A stretch of DNA of 64,000 nt, taken from assembly GCA_933228675.1 (NCBI GenBank), contig OW121743.1:49645753-49709752 (forward strand), given 5' to 3'. The notes beneath the pieces are model-generated. The model saw only the letters and a list, made by a program, of their open reading frames with translations, had not been told where the DNA came from and did not search any database. This document shows positions 1-10,342 of this stretch, in pieces. Positions within the stretch are counted from its first letter, which is position 1. Each line of letters opens with the position of its first letter. The translations under genes were made by a program, and so were the position numbers. This DNA comes from Stomorhina lunata. Lineage: Eukaryota; Arthropoda; Insecta; Diptera; Rhiniidae.

Positions 1-45
1 AAAACAAATTGTTTTTATAAATTTTTTTAGAAAAAAATTTTAATT

Positions 46-809
46 AAGCAGATTCCTTCACTGATTGAATTTCTGGTAAAGATTAGGTCATTATAAACGA
101 AGGACCATTAATATTACTATATTCCTGCATATCTAAATATCTTTTAAAAGTTGTAGTTTAACAAATAAATGCAAAATATACACAAGTTTGCGGTGAAATA
201 GCCACATTAGGGTCGTTCCGTTTTTTTTAACGAACATTAAAGAATACATGCATACTTTTATTAAATGTGTATGCTTTCTGATAAAACATAAGAATATTTT
301 AATAGGTTATGATAAATTTTGTTCTATTTTATATCTAGGGTTTTTACAAACAATGTATATCGCACTTGATATAATAATACCCTATAAATTAAAACTTCAA
401 TTTTTGTTTTTTGGTTTGATATACTCTTATTCAATGAGTGGTATAATTTAAAAAACTTTTCCCTCGAAAAAGTCAGAATTTAAGTTTTTGATTTAAAATC
501 AAGTATCTTTAGTTTATATCCACCCTAATGATTTGCACAAAATGAATTATCAAAAAATATTTTAATTCAATTTGGACTGGTTTTAATTAAGAATAAAAAA
601 TGTTAATTCAAATTGGAGTAGAGGAATGAAGAAACATTTTATTCATTCAAGTTGATTTTAAATTCCCATGTGAATTAATTCACTATGAATTAAAAATCAA
701 CACATTTTTTTCAAATTGTTTTATGGGAATTAAACTTAAGGTATTGTTAAATCATTTTTGAATTCCTAGGAATTAAGCTAATATTTAATTAAGCCTTTCG
801 AAGCTCTGA
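46..809 (+). repeat. Dispersed repeat family A, copy 1 (uninterrupted)
   Basis: This stretch matches 7738-10167 closely along its whole length, except that the second copy carries a 1.66-kb insertion. Both copies start near AAGCAGATTCCTTCA and end near CTTTCGAAGCTCTGA. No protein is visible; a 67-codon open frame at 248-451 is AT-rich and untranslatable in the sister copy beyond chance. Class unknown. This copy serves as the empty site for the family E insertion in copy 2. Confidence 0.75.
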
Positions 810-1437
810 TCTATAACGATAAATATCCGAACAGAAAAATATTTTATTGATTGTTTTATTTTTGAACTTCTGTTTTGACTTTGAAAAAATAAAATGTTTA
901 TGAAATTTCAAAATTTTCAACAATGAATGTATGAATGTTTTTAATTTATTGCAATGTTTTAGGACATCGAAGTTAAAGATAATAGTTCTAATGGGAACTA
1001 TTGGTGGTTTCTTTGATTCGCGTCGCTATTTCTAAAAAAATTTAACTTTTAAATGTTTTAAACGCACTTAGATAACGACCATTTGTTGCCCAAACCCATT
1101 TCGATATAAAATTTGCAACAATAATTGAATTTATTGCTATTTAAACGTCCTAAAGGTGCTTTATACCCGGACAAATACAGAAATAAAATTTGAATTTTTT
1201 CTATCAAAATTTATTTTCATCGAATGAAAAAAGATGAAAATTATTTTGAACTGTACTGATAAATATCCCAAACGATTTTTTTATATTTTATTTTTATCGG
1301 ATTGAAAAAAGAAACAAAATTTTTGAACAACTAAAAATCATAAGGGATTTTTAATATTTTTTTAAACTTCAATGATTGTTTTTTTATGGATTTAAACATG
1401 AAAATATTGTTTTAAAAGTATTAAAATCCGGTCTCTG
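810..1437 (-). mobile_element. Non-autonomous hAT element (MITE), reverse copy, truncated
   Basis: Read on the minus strand from 1437, this begins CAGAGACCGGATTTTAATAC and follows the intact MITE at 62474-63249 in order. That includes the block around 955-1180 containing the GTCCTAAA and ACGTCCTAAAG motifs. The far end stops at about 815, where it abuts the end of repeat A, so one terminus is missing. The CAGAG start is typical of hAT ends. Confidence 0.75.
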
Positions 1438-1506
1438 ATTATTTTGTTAAAACCAAGTATAAATTCAGGAAAATAATTCAGGTTTTTTAAATATGAGGGA
1501 TTTCTT

Positions 1507-2096
1507 AAATAAGTCTTGTTTCTTTTGGAGCGTAAATAATCGAGCGACAAATTGCTTCAATAGTAATTTTTACAAATAGTAACGATTTTAAAGAATTTAC
1601 AATTTCAAAGTCTATAGAATGAAGCAAATCTAAGGTCGACAGCATTTTTAAACTCTCATAAATACTTTGTTTTAGAAGCAGAAATCTAAGAGTAAACTTA
1701 ATTCACGATTATGATGCTTTTTAACGCTTGTTTGTAAAATTTTATAACGAACTGACGAATTTTTGAAATACCGAACAATTTTTCTTACAGCCTCTAGGTT
1801 CAAATGTCTATTGGCAATCGGTTTAAAATGAGTCAAAGTTTCATCGTCGCCGTCTTCAAAATTGATTTTCAGATACAAATTTGATATTGGCTGCTGCTCC
1901 TTCTATAGTACATGCTACGATGCTTGTATCAAGTGAAATATTAAACTCCATTAGCCTTTGTTTAATGGTTTTTTGAGTTTGCTTGAAATTACACGTTCCT
2001 AAAATACGGCCCAGATTATAAAATTAACCATGAGAATCGTGAATATTTACGTTCATACACCGTCTTCTCCTTATACCTGTCCATTCGTCCATTGTA
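1507..2096 (-). pseudogene. Decayed hAT-superfamily transposase fragment
   Basis: Reading the minus strand from 2096 to 1507 across several frames gives consecutive blocks typical of hAT transposases. These are MDEWTG (about 2076-2093), then MNVNIHDSHG and FYNLGRI, then KQRLMEFNISLDTSIVAC and EGAAANIKFV, then VRKIVRYFKNSSVRYKILQ (within the open frame 1672-1878), and finally SLLLFVKITIEAICRSIIY. In the family this region is the RNase H-like catalytic core with its insertion domain. Stops and frameshifts separate the blocks, so no functional enzyme is encoded. hAT-type termini lie on both sides (810-1437 and 3690-4127), which supports one decayed element or a cluster. The motifs are seen in sequence; the family assignment is from recognition. 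Confidence 0.7.
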
Positions 2097-2494
2097 AACA
2101 CTTTTTGCTTGTTTCATTCTTCTGCTTCATTAAATAGACAAATTATGTGCAAATTTATGATAAGCTAATGATATTTCTGAATAATACCATCAAAAAATTA
2201 TGAAAAATAAATAGCTAAAACCGTGGTTTTTTCTACGGTTTTCGGTTTCGGTTTTGAGGCATAAAAAACCGAGGTTTCGGTTAAAACCGAACTGCAAACC
2301 CTAGAATACAGTGTTTTCGTTCTATATATTAATTGAAGAAAAGTTATGTTTTTTTTTATCGGTGGGTTATAGGTTATGTTGGCTTTGAGGATCGCTGCGG
2401 TTTATGGCTTATTTGAAAAAATCCAACACAAGAATATTTAAATCGCACGATAGCAGTTCACATTTTATCTACTTGAGATAATAAAGTTCTCAAA
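2097..2494. other. Unassigned, with a CCGAAAC/GGTTTCGG-rich tract
   Basis: No gene is seen. Between about 2219 and 2305 the motif CGGTTTTCGGTTTCGG and its complement alternate (GGTTTCGGTTAAAACCGAA), giving a short self-complementary tract. It may be an internal repeat of the surrounding hAT remnant. Confidence 0.3.
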
Positions 2495-3002
2495 TCTGAC
2501 GTGCGTAATACCCAGTTTGGCATAAGGTGTAATAATACCCACTTTCTGAGTCGATGTCAGTCCGTCCGTCTGGCTGGACCCCCATGAAAACCATATAATT
2601 AAGGTACAGGTAGTAATTCTAAAGATATTTTGATGAAATTTGATAGTGGGACCATGGCTGTTGAAATTCGTCAAAATCGGTCGATTATTTTTGGTATCTC
2701 CCATATGTCCCACTTTCCGGAATTGATATATTGGCCACAAATATCAATACTTTTTCATAAAATTAAAAACAAATACTGCTTATGTAAATTAAAATCTCCG
2801 AACCAAATTTCGTTTAAATCGGTTTTAATTTGACCATAGCTCCAATACAAACTCTTATATCAAAACACACTAAATGGGACAAAAACCACTAAAACGCTTG
2901 TAAATCTGAAGATAATGAGAATTTTAGGCTTGTTTTTTGAGAAAATCGGTACACATTTGGTCCTAGCTCTCATATAAGTTCAAATGACGGAAACGGTTCA
3001 GA
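2495..3002 (+). mobile_element. DINE-like family F, partial copy
   Basis: Matches the complete F copy at 16832-17627: TGAGTCGATGT, then GTCCGTCCGTCTGGCTGG, then the GTGGGACCATGG block, and the CTCATATAAGTTC block near the end. It lacks the 3' subterminal repeat and stem-loop. Open frames on either strand here are chance frames inside the repeat. Confidence 0.65.
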
Positions 3003-3149
3003 GGTACGAAAGGCTCAATTCCTAATTCCATATTTTAAAATCAAATTAATTTTAGTGTTTATATCATTCCCATAATACATTCACCTGAATCAAGTCATAA
3101 GCCTTAACTTTTAAGAATTAATTCTTAGGGAATTTAAAATAAGTTAGAT

Positions 3150-3689
3150 TTAATTTAAATTTTGATAGAAAATATTAATGTTCTTCCATAGATTAGGCAA
3201 TTCTAAAATCCTTGTGCCAGCTGCCGTAGCATGATTACCCCTTGAAGTAGTATTCTGTAATGTTGTTTCTTCCCATGCTAAAAACATTGTAAGTGCTAAG
3301 TCGATGGGTGATGGATCCAAAGAAACAAGCCACGTTTGTATAGAGAGCCACTCGATCCGAGACAGACGCCCGTTTGCAGCCGCAACTAACGTTTTGAACA
3401 GACGCTGCAATTTTGTACTTTACCAAGTACAATTATCTTAGACCCTTAGAGTAAATACGTTGGAATGGCTCTAAGATAACTCCCTCTTATATTAGCCCTG
3501 ACATAGAATCCCACACGGGTTGTTTACCGCATCTAAAACTAGGTTGCTCAGATTTCCTGGATGTACCACGAGGAGGTAAGAGTGGAAAATGGATACAGTT
3601 CTTACCTGGTAGCTGAAGACGCCAGGCAACTGCTGCATCCTTCCAGGCCCTATGCTTCAAGGATGACAGAAAAAGAAGATTTGTCCTGG
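3150..3689. other. GC-elevated segment of unknown origin
   Basis: Base composition is visibly less AT-rich than its surroundings (for example 3290-3420 and 3480-3690). Open frames exist on both strands (3150-3410 minus, 3561-3839 plus), but neither resembles a protein I recognise. The plus frame runs on into hAT-type repeat after about 3690, so it is not a clean gene. There is a splice-donor-like GAGGTAAGAG at about 3571. It could be an exon fragment or captured DNA inside the hAT-flanked region. Confidence 0.3.
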
Positions 3690-4127
3690 TATAAAAAGTC
3701 TTTAGGACGTTTAAATAACAATAAATTTAATAATTGTTGCAAATTTTATGTTGAAATAGTTTTGCGAATCAAAGAAACCACCAATAATTCCATTACGACT
3801 ATTAGGTTTAACTTCGATGTCCTAAAACATTCCAATTAATTGAAAACATATTCATACATTCATTGTTGAAAATTTGAAAATTTCAAAAATATTTTATTTT
3901 TCAAAGTCAAAACAGAAGTTCAAAAAAAAAAAAAAAACAATCAATAAAATATTTTTCTGTTCGGATATTTATCGTTAAAGATATTTAAAATTTTCATTAT
4001 GAGGGATATTTATATTTCAAATATAAATCCCTCTTTTTTATTCATCGATCGAAATGAAAATAAATTTTCATCGGCAATGATATTTATACTTGATTGATTT
4101 AAAAAATAAAACAATATTCGGTCTCTG
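3690..4127 (+). mobile_element. hAT MITE terminal segment, forward orientation
   Basis: From TTTAGGACGTTTAAAT to the terminal GGTCTCTG it follows the right half of the intact MITE at 62474-63249, including CTGTTCGGATATTTATCG and the poorly conserved AT-rich subterminal part. It is inverted relative to 810-1437, so the hAT transposase relic lies between two oppositely oriented hAT termini. Confidence 0.7.
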
Positions 4128-4156
4128 AAAAATAATTAAAAATTTTATAAACAAAT

Positions 4157-4964
4157 CCCAGCAAAACTTTGGTAATGGCAAGTACTCTGATAACTGGTTA
4201 CCTTGTAACGACTACAACATACCATCCGAATATATAATAAGTTATTACAGAAGTACTTATTTGTAATTAAGATGGTAATTTAAACTGAATGGCTCCGGTT
4301 CAAATCCCACCAAGGGCAACAATTTTTTTTTTTATTAAAAGAGTCTTTTTAAATGATTTTTGAATTTTTAGAACTTAAATATTATCTTCTGTAAAAAAAA
4401 TTTGTAAAACTAACTCACGTCAATCTTATGTAAAAACTTATACAAAAAAGAAGATTTAAATTGTTTAAGTTTTAAAATAATTTTAAAAAAGTTTTAAAAT
4501 AATTACAAAAATCGTATAAAAATATTTTTCCAAAAATTACAACAAAGCAAAAAAAAGCAGGAAAAAACAAAGTTATTTTCACATGATTTTGGATCTAAAA
4601 GTAAAAATTGTTTATATTAATTATAAGCTGCTAAGTTTTAAACATATGAAGTAGCTCAGTGGAAGAGTCTCTGCCTAGCAGTCGGAGGGTCTGGGTTCGA
4701 GCCCCCATGGGATCATAAAAAAAATTTTGTATTTCGTTTAAAAATATATGTTTTTAATAAAACAACAACAAAAAAGTTGCTGCTGTTGTTGTTGTTGCTT
4801 TCAAATTGCTTACCCAAGTCATTACTTTTCTGCAATTGGTAAGTACTTGCCTCCAATGACATCCCCATGTTAATGTAATGACTTAAACAGCGAATGAGTA
4901 AGTAGTTCGTGTTCAATAGTTTAACTGTTTAACTCATTATTTGGTAATGCAAAGTTTTACTGGG
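4157..4964 (+). mobile_element. TIR element family T, copy 1 (internally deleted)
   Basis: The element begins CCCAGCAAAACTTT and ends AAAGTTTTACTGGG, a 14-bp terminal inverted repeat with one mismatch. It is flanked by AAT on both sides. The sequence is nearly identical to 25628-26927 and 56842-58115 but lacks about 490 bp of their interior. No transposase is encoded, so it is non-autonomous. It carries a tRNA-like sequence (4645-4716), a second T-arm-like motif (CCGGTTCAAATCCC, about 4297-4310), and a CAA/TTG self-complementary tract near 4765-4800. Superfamily not determined; the apparent target duplication is only 2-3 bp and varies between copies. Confidence 0.75.
4645..4716 (+). ncRNA. 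tRNA-Ala(AGC)-like sequence inside element T (copy 1)
   Basis: There is a good A box (TAGCTCAGTGG) and a perfect-looking B box (GGTTCGAGCCC). The D arm pairs (GCTC with GAGT). The anticodon loop reads CTAGCAG, giving anticodon AGC with the expected T before it. The acceptor stem does not pair well and the outer pairs of the T stem are broken, so this is a tRNA-derived or Pol III promoter module rather than a functional tRNA. The 72 bases are identical in all three T copies. Confidence 0.6.
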
Positions 4965-5333
4965 AATCATTTTGTAAAGGCAAACAAAAAAAAAAAAAAT
5001 ATTCAAATGAACCTTACAGTTCAAAAATATATAATACTTTTAGTTTATAGAGCGGAATAAAATAAATCTCAAAGAAACAAGTCCTTAACCATAAAATAAG
5101 TTTCAGGATTGCATTAGGGATTAAATATAATTTAATACCCATGAAAAAGTCCCCATTTTAGAGGATAAAGAAATGACTTTTGCTTAAGTTATTGGGTTAA
5201 AAAAGGGTTTTTAAGCTGAGATGATTTCCTTCTCGATTTTAACAAAACCAAGTCCAGTTTGTTTAAAAAATATGTATGAAATGTCATATGATTAAAATGT
5301 GATTTATTCATTATCGACATACATACATATGTA

Positions 5334-6591
5334 AAGGGTGGTTAAATTGTAAGGGCCGATGTTGAATGTGAACCACACCTAAACGTCAAGTTTTTTTCCG
5401 AATTTTTTTTGACATTTCTCTATTTCAGACTTACTCAATTTGAACCATGGAGAGATACACAATCCAACAACGTGTTAAAGTTATCCAGACTTATTATGAA
5501 AATGGGCGTTCAAATCGTGCACTTCGTGATTTTTTTGGTCAATTTGATCGTTCAAATGTGCGTACAATCGCAAAAATCGTGGAAAAATTCTGGCAAACCG
5601 GGTCTGTAGAAGATGTGAGAACACCAGTGCATGCTCGTACAGCTCGTACAGTTCGTACTGAAGAAATGGCTGTAGAGCCGTCCACCTCAACTCGTCGTCG
5701 TGCCCAACAATTGCACCTCTCACGTTCGTCGTTGATGAACATTATGCATAAGGACTTGCATTTACACGCTTGCAAGGTGCAATTGGCTCAAGAACTAAAA
5801 CCTCTTGACCATTCCAATCGTCGTGAATGGGCAGAATAGTGGCAAGAAATGGCAACAGTGGTTGATCAATTTTCGAAGAAAATCATCTTCAGTGATGAAG
5901 TACATTTTCACCTGAGTGGATTCGTCTATTAACAGAATTGCCGCATTTGGGCGAATGAGAATCTAAGAGTGATTGTCGGAAAACCAAAGCATCCACAAAG
6001 AGTGACTGTTTGGTGCTGGCGGCATTATCGGGCCGTATTTTTTCCAAAATGAGGGCGGTCAGGCAGTTACTGTGAATGGTGTTCGCTATCGTGAGATGAT
6101 AACGAACTTTTTATGGCCCGAATTGGAAGATATAGATGCGTACGATATGTGGTTTCAGCAGGACGTTGCCACTTGCCACACTGCTAACGAAACAATGACT
6201 CTTTTGCGCAACAAATTCAATGGCCGTGTTATCTCACGTAATGGCGATGTCAATTGGCCGCCAAGATCATGTGATTTGACACCGTTGAATTTTTTCCTTT
6301 GGGGTTATTTGAAAGAAAAGGTATACGTCGATAAGCCAGCAATAATTCAAGGATGAGGTAATTCGGCAAATTAACGGCATAGGACCTCCATTATGCCTCA
6401 GGGTCATCGAAAATTTGGACCATCGGATAAAGGTGTGCCGCCGTGGTCGCGGCTCCCATTTGGCCGATATTTTATTCCATACGTAATTGAGTAGTACCAA
6501 TATATCATAATAAAATAAAATTACAATAATTTCCTAAAAAGTTTGTGTTTTATTTAAAATCAACATCGGCCCTTGAAATTTAACCACCCGA
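5334..6591 (+). mobile_element. Tc1/mariner-superfamily element 1 with TIRs and TA target duplication
   Basis: The ends GGGTGGTTAAATT (5336 onward) and AATTTAACCACCC (to 6589) form a TIR that continues through GGGCCGATGTTGA, about 30 bp in all. TA flanks both sides (5332-5333 and 6592-6593). The 1,258-bp size is normal for a mariner. It contains one broken transposase. Confidence 0.9.
5447..6486 (+). pseudogene. Tc1/mariner-type transposase, inactivated
   Basis: This would be the DDE/D transposase that cuts and pastes the element at its TIRs. The start at 5447 (MERYTIQQRVKVIQTYYENG) opens an N-terminal helix-turn-helix region of the DUF4817 type. Catalytic blocks are FSDEVHF (first Asp), WFQQDVATCHTA (second Asp) and SCDLTPLNFFLWGY (third Asp); the C-terminus is RGRGSHLADILFHT. 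I count 36 residues between the second and third Asp, unlike classical mariner (34). Lesions: in-frame stops at 5837-5839 and 5930-5932, a small deletion with frame change near 6015-6020, and a frame change near 6350. The element is therefore a fossil that was once complete. Confidence 0.9.
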
Positions 6592-6786
6592 TATATATAC
6601 ATTTTCTAATTGTACTGAATTCTGTAATTCTATTCTAATTCCATCAGAATTGTGTATGTGTCTCAGCTATGTAATATATCTTCTTGCGAAGGGACTGATG
6701 TTTTTTAGTCCTGTAGGGCATATACAAATAACATTTTTGTGGAAAAATTCGAAAACTTATTAAGTTGACTTAAGCCAAATTTAGCC

Positions 6787-7447
6787 CTAACACTCCTGAC
6801 ACGGGTACCTGGGTACCTGAACGAACTTTAAAGTCAAAAATCTCTTTAACGATAAATGATACAAAGTTGAGGTTTTGTAAGCTCCTAAAACTATTTATTT
6901 TCTAAAAATTGTTGTTTCTCTAAGCTTTCCAAAGTTTTTGGCTTAGGCTGTGGATTCATCAAAAGTCAAATATTCCTAACCCTCCTGATAAGGGTACCCG
7001 GGTACCAGTAAGAAAATTAAGGCATTATATATATAAAAAAGTAATGGATATGATTCTATTTTTTATTTTAGTTTAAAATGTGTGCATTTAATTAATAATT
7101 TGACAACTTAACTTTGCACTTTTATAATAGATAAGCTTTAGAAAATTACAATTCTGTTAAGCGTGAAGCAATAATTTGGTTGTGTGTATTACATATTGGC
7201 CTTTGGCAACCATCATGCACCTTATGTGTTTTGAGATTTGATTTCAGATTAATAGCCATGCAATGGTAACAATTTCAAAGCTGTTATATCTTCTGAATTC
7301 TTCTAGTAAACATTTAATGTTAATTCCATTTTCTGTAAAGAACTATTCAAATTATCCTCTGCAGTTAGTCCAAATATATTTCGCGGAATATTTTAATCGT
7401 AACTGAAAAATTAGTATTCACGGGTACCCGGGTACCCTTATCAGGAG
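6787..7447. repeat. Inverted-repeat element with GGTACCCGGGTACC palindromes
   Basis: CTCCTGATAAGGGTACCCGG at about 6982 reappears as its reverse complement at 7420-7446. A third, diverged direct copy (ACTCCTGACACGGGTACC) lies at 6791. The core GGTACCCGGGTACC is itself a palindrome. The span between the inverted copies is about 470 bp and encodes nothing recognisable. Probably a MITE with subterminal duplication. Confidence 0.5.
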
Positions 7448-7737
7448 TCTACGTATAAAAATGTTATCAGTACGGTAAGGGTTAAAAAATAAAAAAAATC
7501 TTTGTTATTGGTCATAAGATCAGAAAAACTATTTAAAATAAAATATAGATCACATAAAACTAAAGATTTTTTGTACACATGATCTATAATCTCATCCAGA
7601 TTCGAAAATATATAAAATCCATTATTTCGCAGCAACACAACAAAACCTGAGATAATATACTCTTACATATCAGCACATTTTACATGTATATGTATGTATT
7701 TACAAAAACTAATGTCACAAAAAATACATTATTTTTA

Positions 7738-10167
7738 AAGCAGATTCCTTCATTAATTGAATTTCTGGTAAAGATTAGGTCGTTATAAACGAAAGACTAT
7801 CAATATTACTATATTCCTGCATATCAAAATATCGTTTAAAAGTTATAGTTTAACAAATAAAAGGAAAATATACACAAGTTTGGCGTGAAATAGCCACATT
7901 AGGGTAGTTCCGTTTTTTTTGAACGAACATTAAAGAATACATGCATACTTTTATAAAATGTGTATGCTTTCTGATAAAATATAAGAATATTTTAATAGAT
8001 TATGATAAATTTTGTTCTATTTTATATCTAGGGTTTTTACAAACAATGTATATCGCACTTGATCCAATAATACCCTATAAATTAAAACTTAAATTTTCGT
8101 TTTTTTGGTTTGATATACTTTTGTTCAATGAGTGGTATAGTTTTCAAAACTTTTCCCTCGAAAAAGTCAGAATTTAAGTTTTTGATTAAAAATCAAGTAT
8201 TTTTAGTTTATATCCACCCTAATGATTTGCACAAAATGAATTACCAAAAAATATTTTAATTCAATTTGGACTGCTTTTAATTAAGATTAAACAAGTAAGA
8301 GTGTTATATTCGGCTGTGCCGAATCTTATATACCCACCATCAAGTTGTGCTAAATTTAGAAACATATCTCATATATCTACGAGGCTGCAGCAAATTCAAA
8401 ACGTGGACCAAATTGGAAAAAAGTTGGTATTGTTGGTAAAATATTTGGAATAATTTCGGTTGCAGTAGCTTTATAGTTCAACATTCAAAAGTGTGTAAGT
8501 GGTTTCCCTAGTAATTATTTACTTTGAAAAAAATTCGTTATCGTAACCGGGTATGGTTTTACATTAATAAGATGTTAAATACTTTTCGTTTAGCTTAATA
8601 TTAAGTTAAGATAAAGAAGTTGATAGTAATACGACAGGTCCATATATTTTGTTAGGAGTTCCTAATGCATCTACCATATACATAATCTTAATATGCTGCT
8701 TGTACTTCCGAATCTTTTTGATTGTAGATATAAAAAAGGGGATGTAATATAAATATATAAGAATTATAGCCAAATGTTGACCGATTTTTTGGTTTCCGGG
8801 AGTGTTTTTTATATGAAAGCTATAGTCAAATATCGACCGATTCCTATAAAATTTGATATACTGACCAATAGTTGCATAAAACTTCTCTATACTAAATTTA
8901 GTCGTCATATCTATCACAATTGTACTCAATTTATCAGCATTTATGTGTTTCCCGGGGCGGGGTTATATGGGAGCTCTAACTAAATGTGAACCGATTTCGC
9001 CCATTTTCAGTACACAACTTTTGTTATATATCGGAAATACTTTTGTAAAATTTTGTCTCTCTAGCTTTTGTAGTTAAGGAGCTGTTGCGCTTTTATCTGA
9101 CGGACAGACGGACATAAATCCCCTTTTCTTTTTGTATTTTTGTGTTTCTGTAAGTTTTTTATATGGGAGCTATGGTCAAATGGTGACCGATTATAACAAA
9201 ATTTTGCACACTGATTGGCATTCACATAAGACTTGCTTTTGCAAAATTTTGTTGCTGTAGCCCTTTCAGTTAAGGCGCTATCGCGCTTTTATCTAACGGA
9301 CAGACGGACATAAACCCCCTTTTCTTTTTGTATTTTTGTGTTTTCGTAAGTTCTATATATGGGAGCTATGGTCAAATGGTGACCGATTGTGACAAAATTT
9401 TGCAAACTGGCTGGTATTTACATAGGACTTATTTGTGCTAAATTTGGTGGCGAAAGCTATTACATTTTAGCATTTATTGGCATTTAAGTGAATTTCAGGT
9501 GGAATTTTGGCTGTTTCCGTATGTTTTTTATATGGGAGCTATGGTTAAATGTGAACCGATTTCGATGAAATTTTATATGCTGCCTAGTGCTTATGGAAAA
9601 CTTCTAGATACCAAATTCTGTTATCATAGCTATTATAATTTGTTATTAGCAAATAAGCGACTAGTCTAGACGAGGTTATACGGGAGCTATGATCAAATGT
9701 TAGCCGATTTTGCCCAATTTCAATACCAAAATTTTCTCATAAATGAAGAATGTTTTTGCTAAGTTTCAGTGAGCTAGCTCCTTTCGTTATCGTGATTTCA
9801 ACAGACAGACAGACAGACGGACATCGCTCAATCGTCTTAGAATTTCATAAGGATTCAGAATATATATCGTTTTTGATTTTTGAGCCAATATTAAGGAAAG
9901 TACAAACGGAATGACAATCTCAATATACCCCCCATTCTTTTTGATGGTGGGTATAAAAATGTTAATTCAAATTGGAGTAGAGGAATGAAGAAACATTTTA
10001 TTCATTCAAGTTAATTTGAAATTCCCATGTGAATCAATTCACTAAGAATTAAAAATCAACACATTTTTTTGAATTGTTTTAAGGGAATTAAACTTAAGGT
10101 ATTGGTAAATCATTTTTGAATTCCTAGGAATTAAGATAATATTTAATTAAGCCTTTCGAAGCTCTGA
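7738..10167 (+). repeat. Dispersed repeat family A, copy 2, split by family E
   Basis: The left part (7738-8289) and right part (9954-10167) together reproduce copy 1 at 46-809. The interruption falls exactly where copy 1 reads TAAGAATAAAAAATG, so the pair documents an empty and a filled site. Confidence 0.85.
8290..9953 (-). mobile_element. DINE-1/INE-1-like element, family E, complete copy
   Basis: Boundaries are set by comparison with the uninterrupted repeat A. In element orientation (minus strand) it starts TACCCACCATCAAAAAG, has a GTCTGTCTGTC microsatellite near 9790-9830, then about 190-bp modules each carrying GTCCGTCTGTCCGT. It ends with the inverted subterminal copy TTGATGGTGGGTATA, a stem-loop ATTCGGCACAGCCGAAT, and CTTACTTGTT. 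Subterminal inverted repeats, a GTCY core and a 3' stem-loop match the published layout of Drosophila DINE-1/INE-1 (Helentron-derived). No protein is encoded; the open frames at 8606-8929 and 8774-8983 are chance. Confidence 0.75.
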
Positions 10168-10318
10168 AACGGTTAAATATATACGTTTTGAGAAAATGTT
10201 TGTATGATGGCAAAATTTAGCAAATATTTCTCTGTATAAAGGAAAAAGAAAACCTTAGTGGTGAAGGGTATCATATGGTCGGGCTCGACCGACTATAGCA
10301 CTTTCTAACTTGTTTTTT
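10168..10318 (+). mobile_element. DINE-like family F, 3'-end fragment
   Basis: Carries the F ending: GGTGAAGGGTAT, the stem-loop GTCGGGCTCGACCGAC, TATAGCACTTTCTAACTTG. It abuts the end of repeat A copy 2 directly. Confidence 0.7.
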
Positions 10319-10342
10319 AAAAAATTTGTTCAACATATATTA

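Noticed and set aside
3561..3839. 92-codon protein-coding gene
   Set aside because: The second half is hAT-type repeat sequence that is non-coding in the other copies; the first half matches nothing I recognise.
4645..4716. Functional tRNA-Ala gene
   Set aside because: The acceptor stem does not pair and the T stem has mismatches; the same block occurs in all three copies of a transposon. Called tRNA-like only.
8606..8983. Overlapping 107- and 69-codon frames
   Set aside because: They lie in opposite orientations inside family E and recur, disrupted, in other E copies (for example 53923-54198); non-coding repeat.
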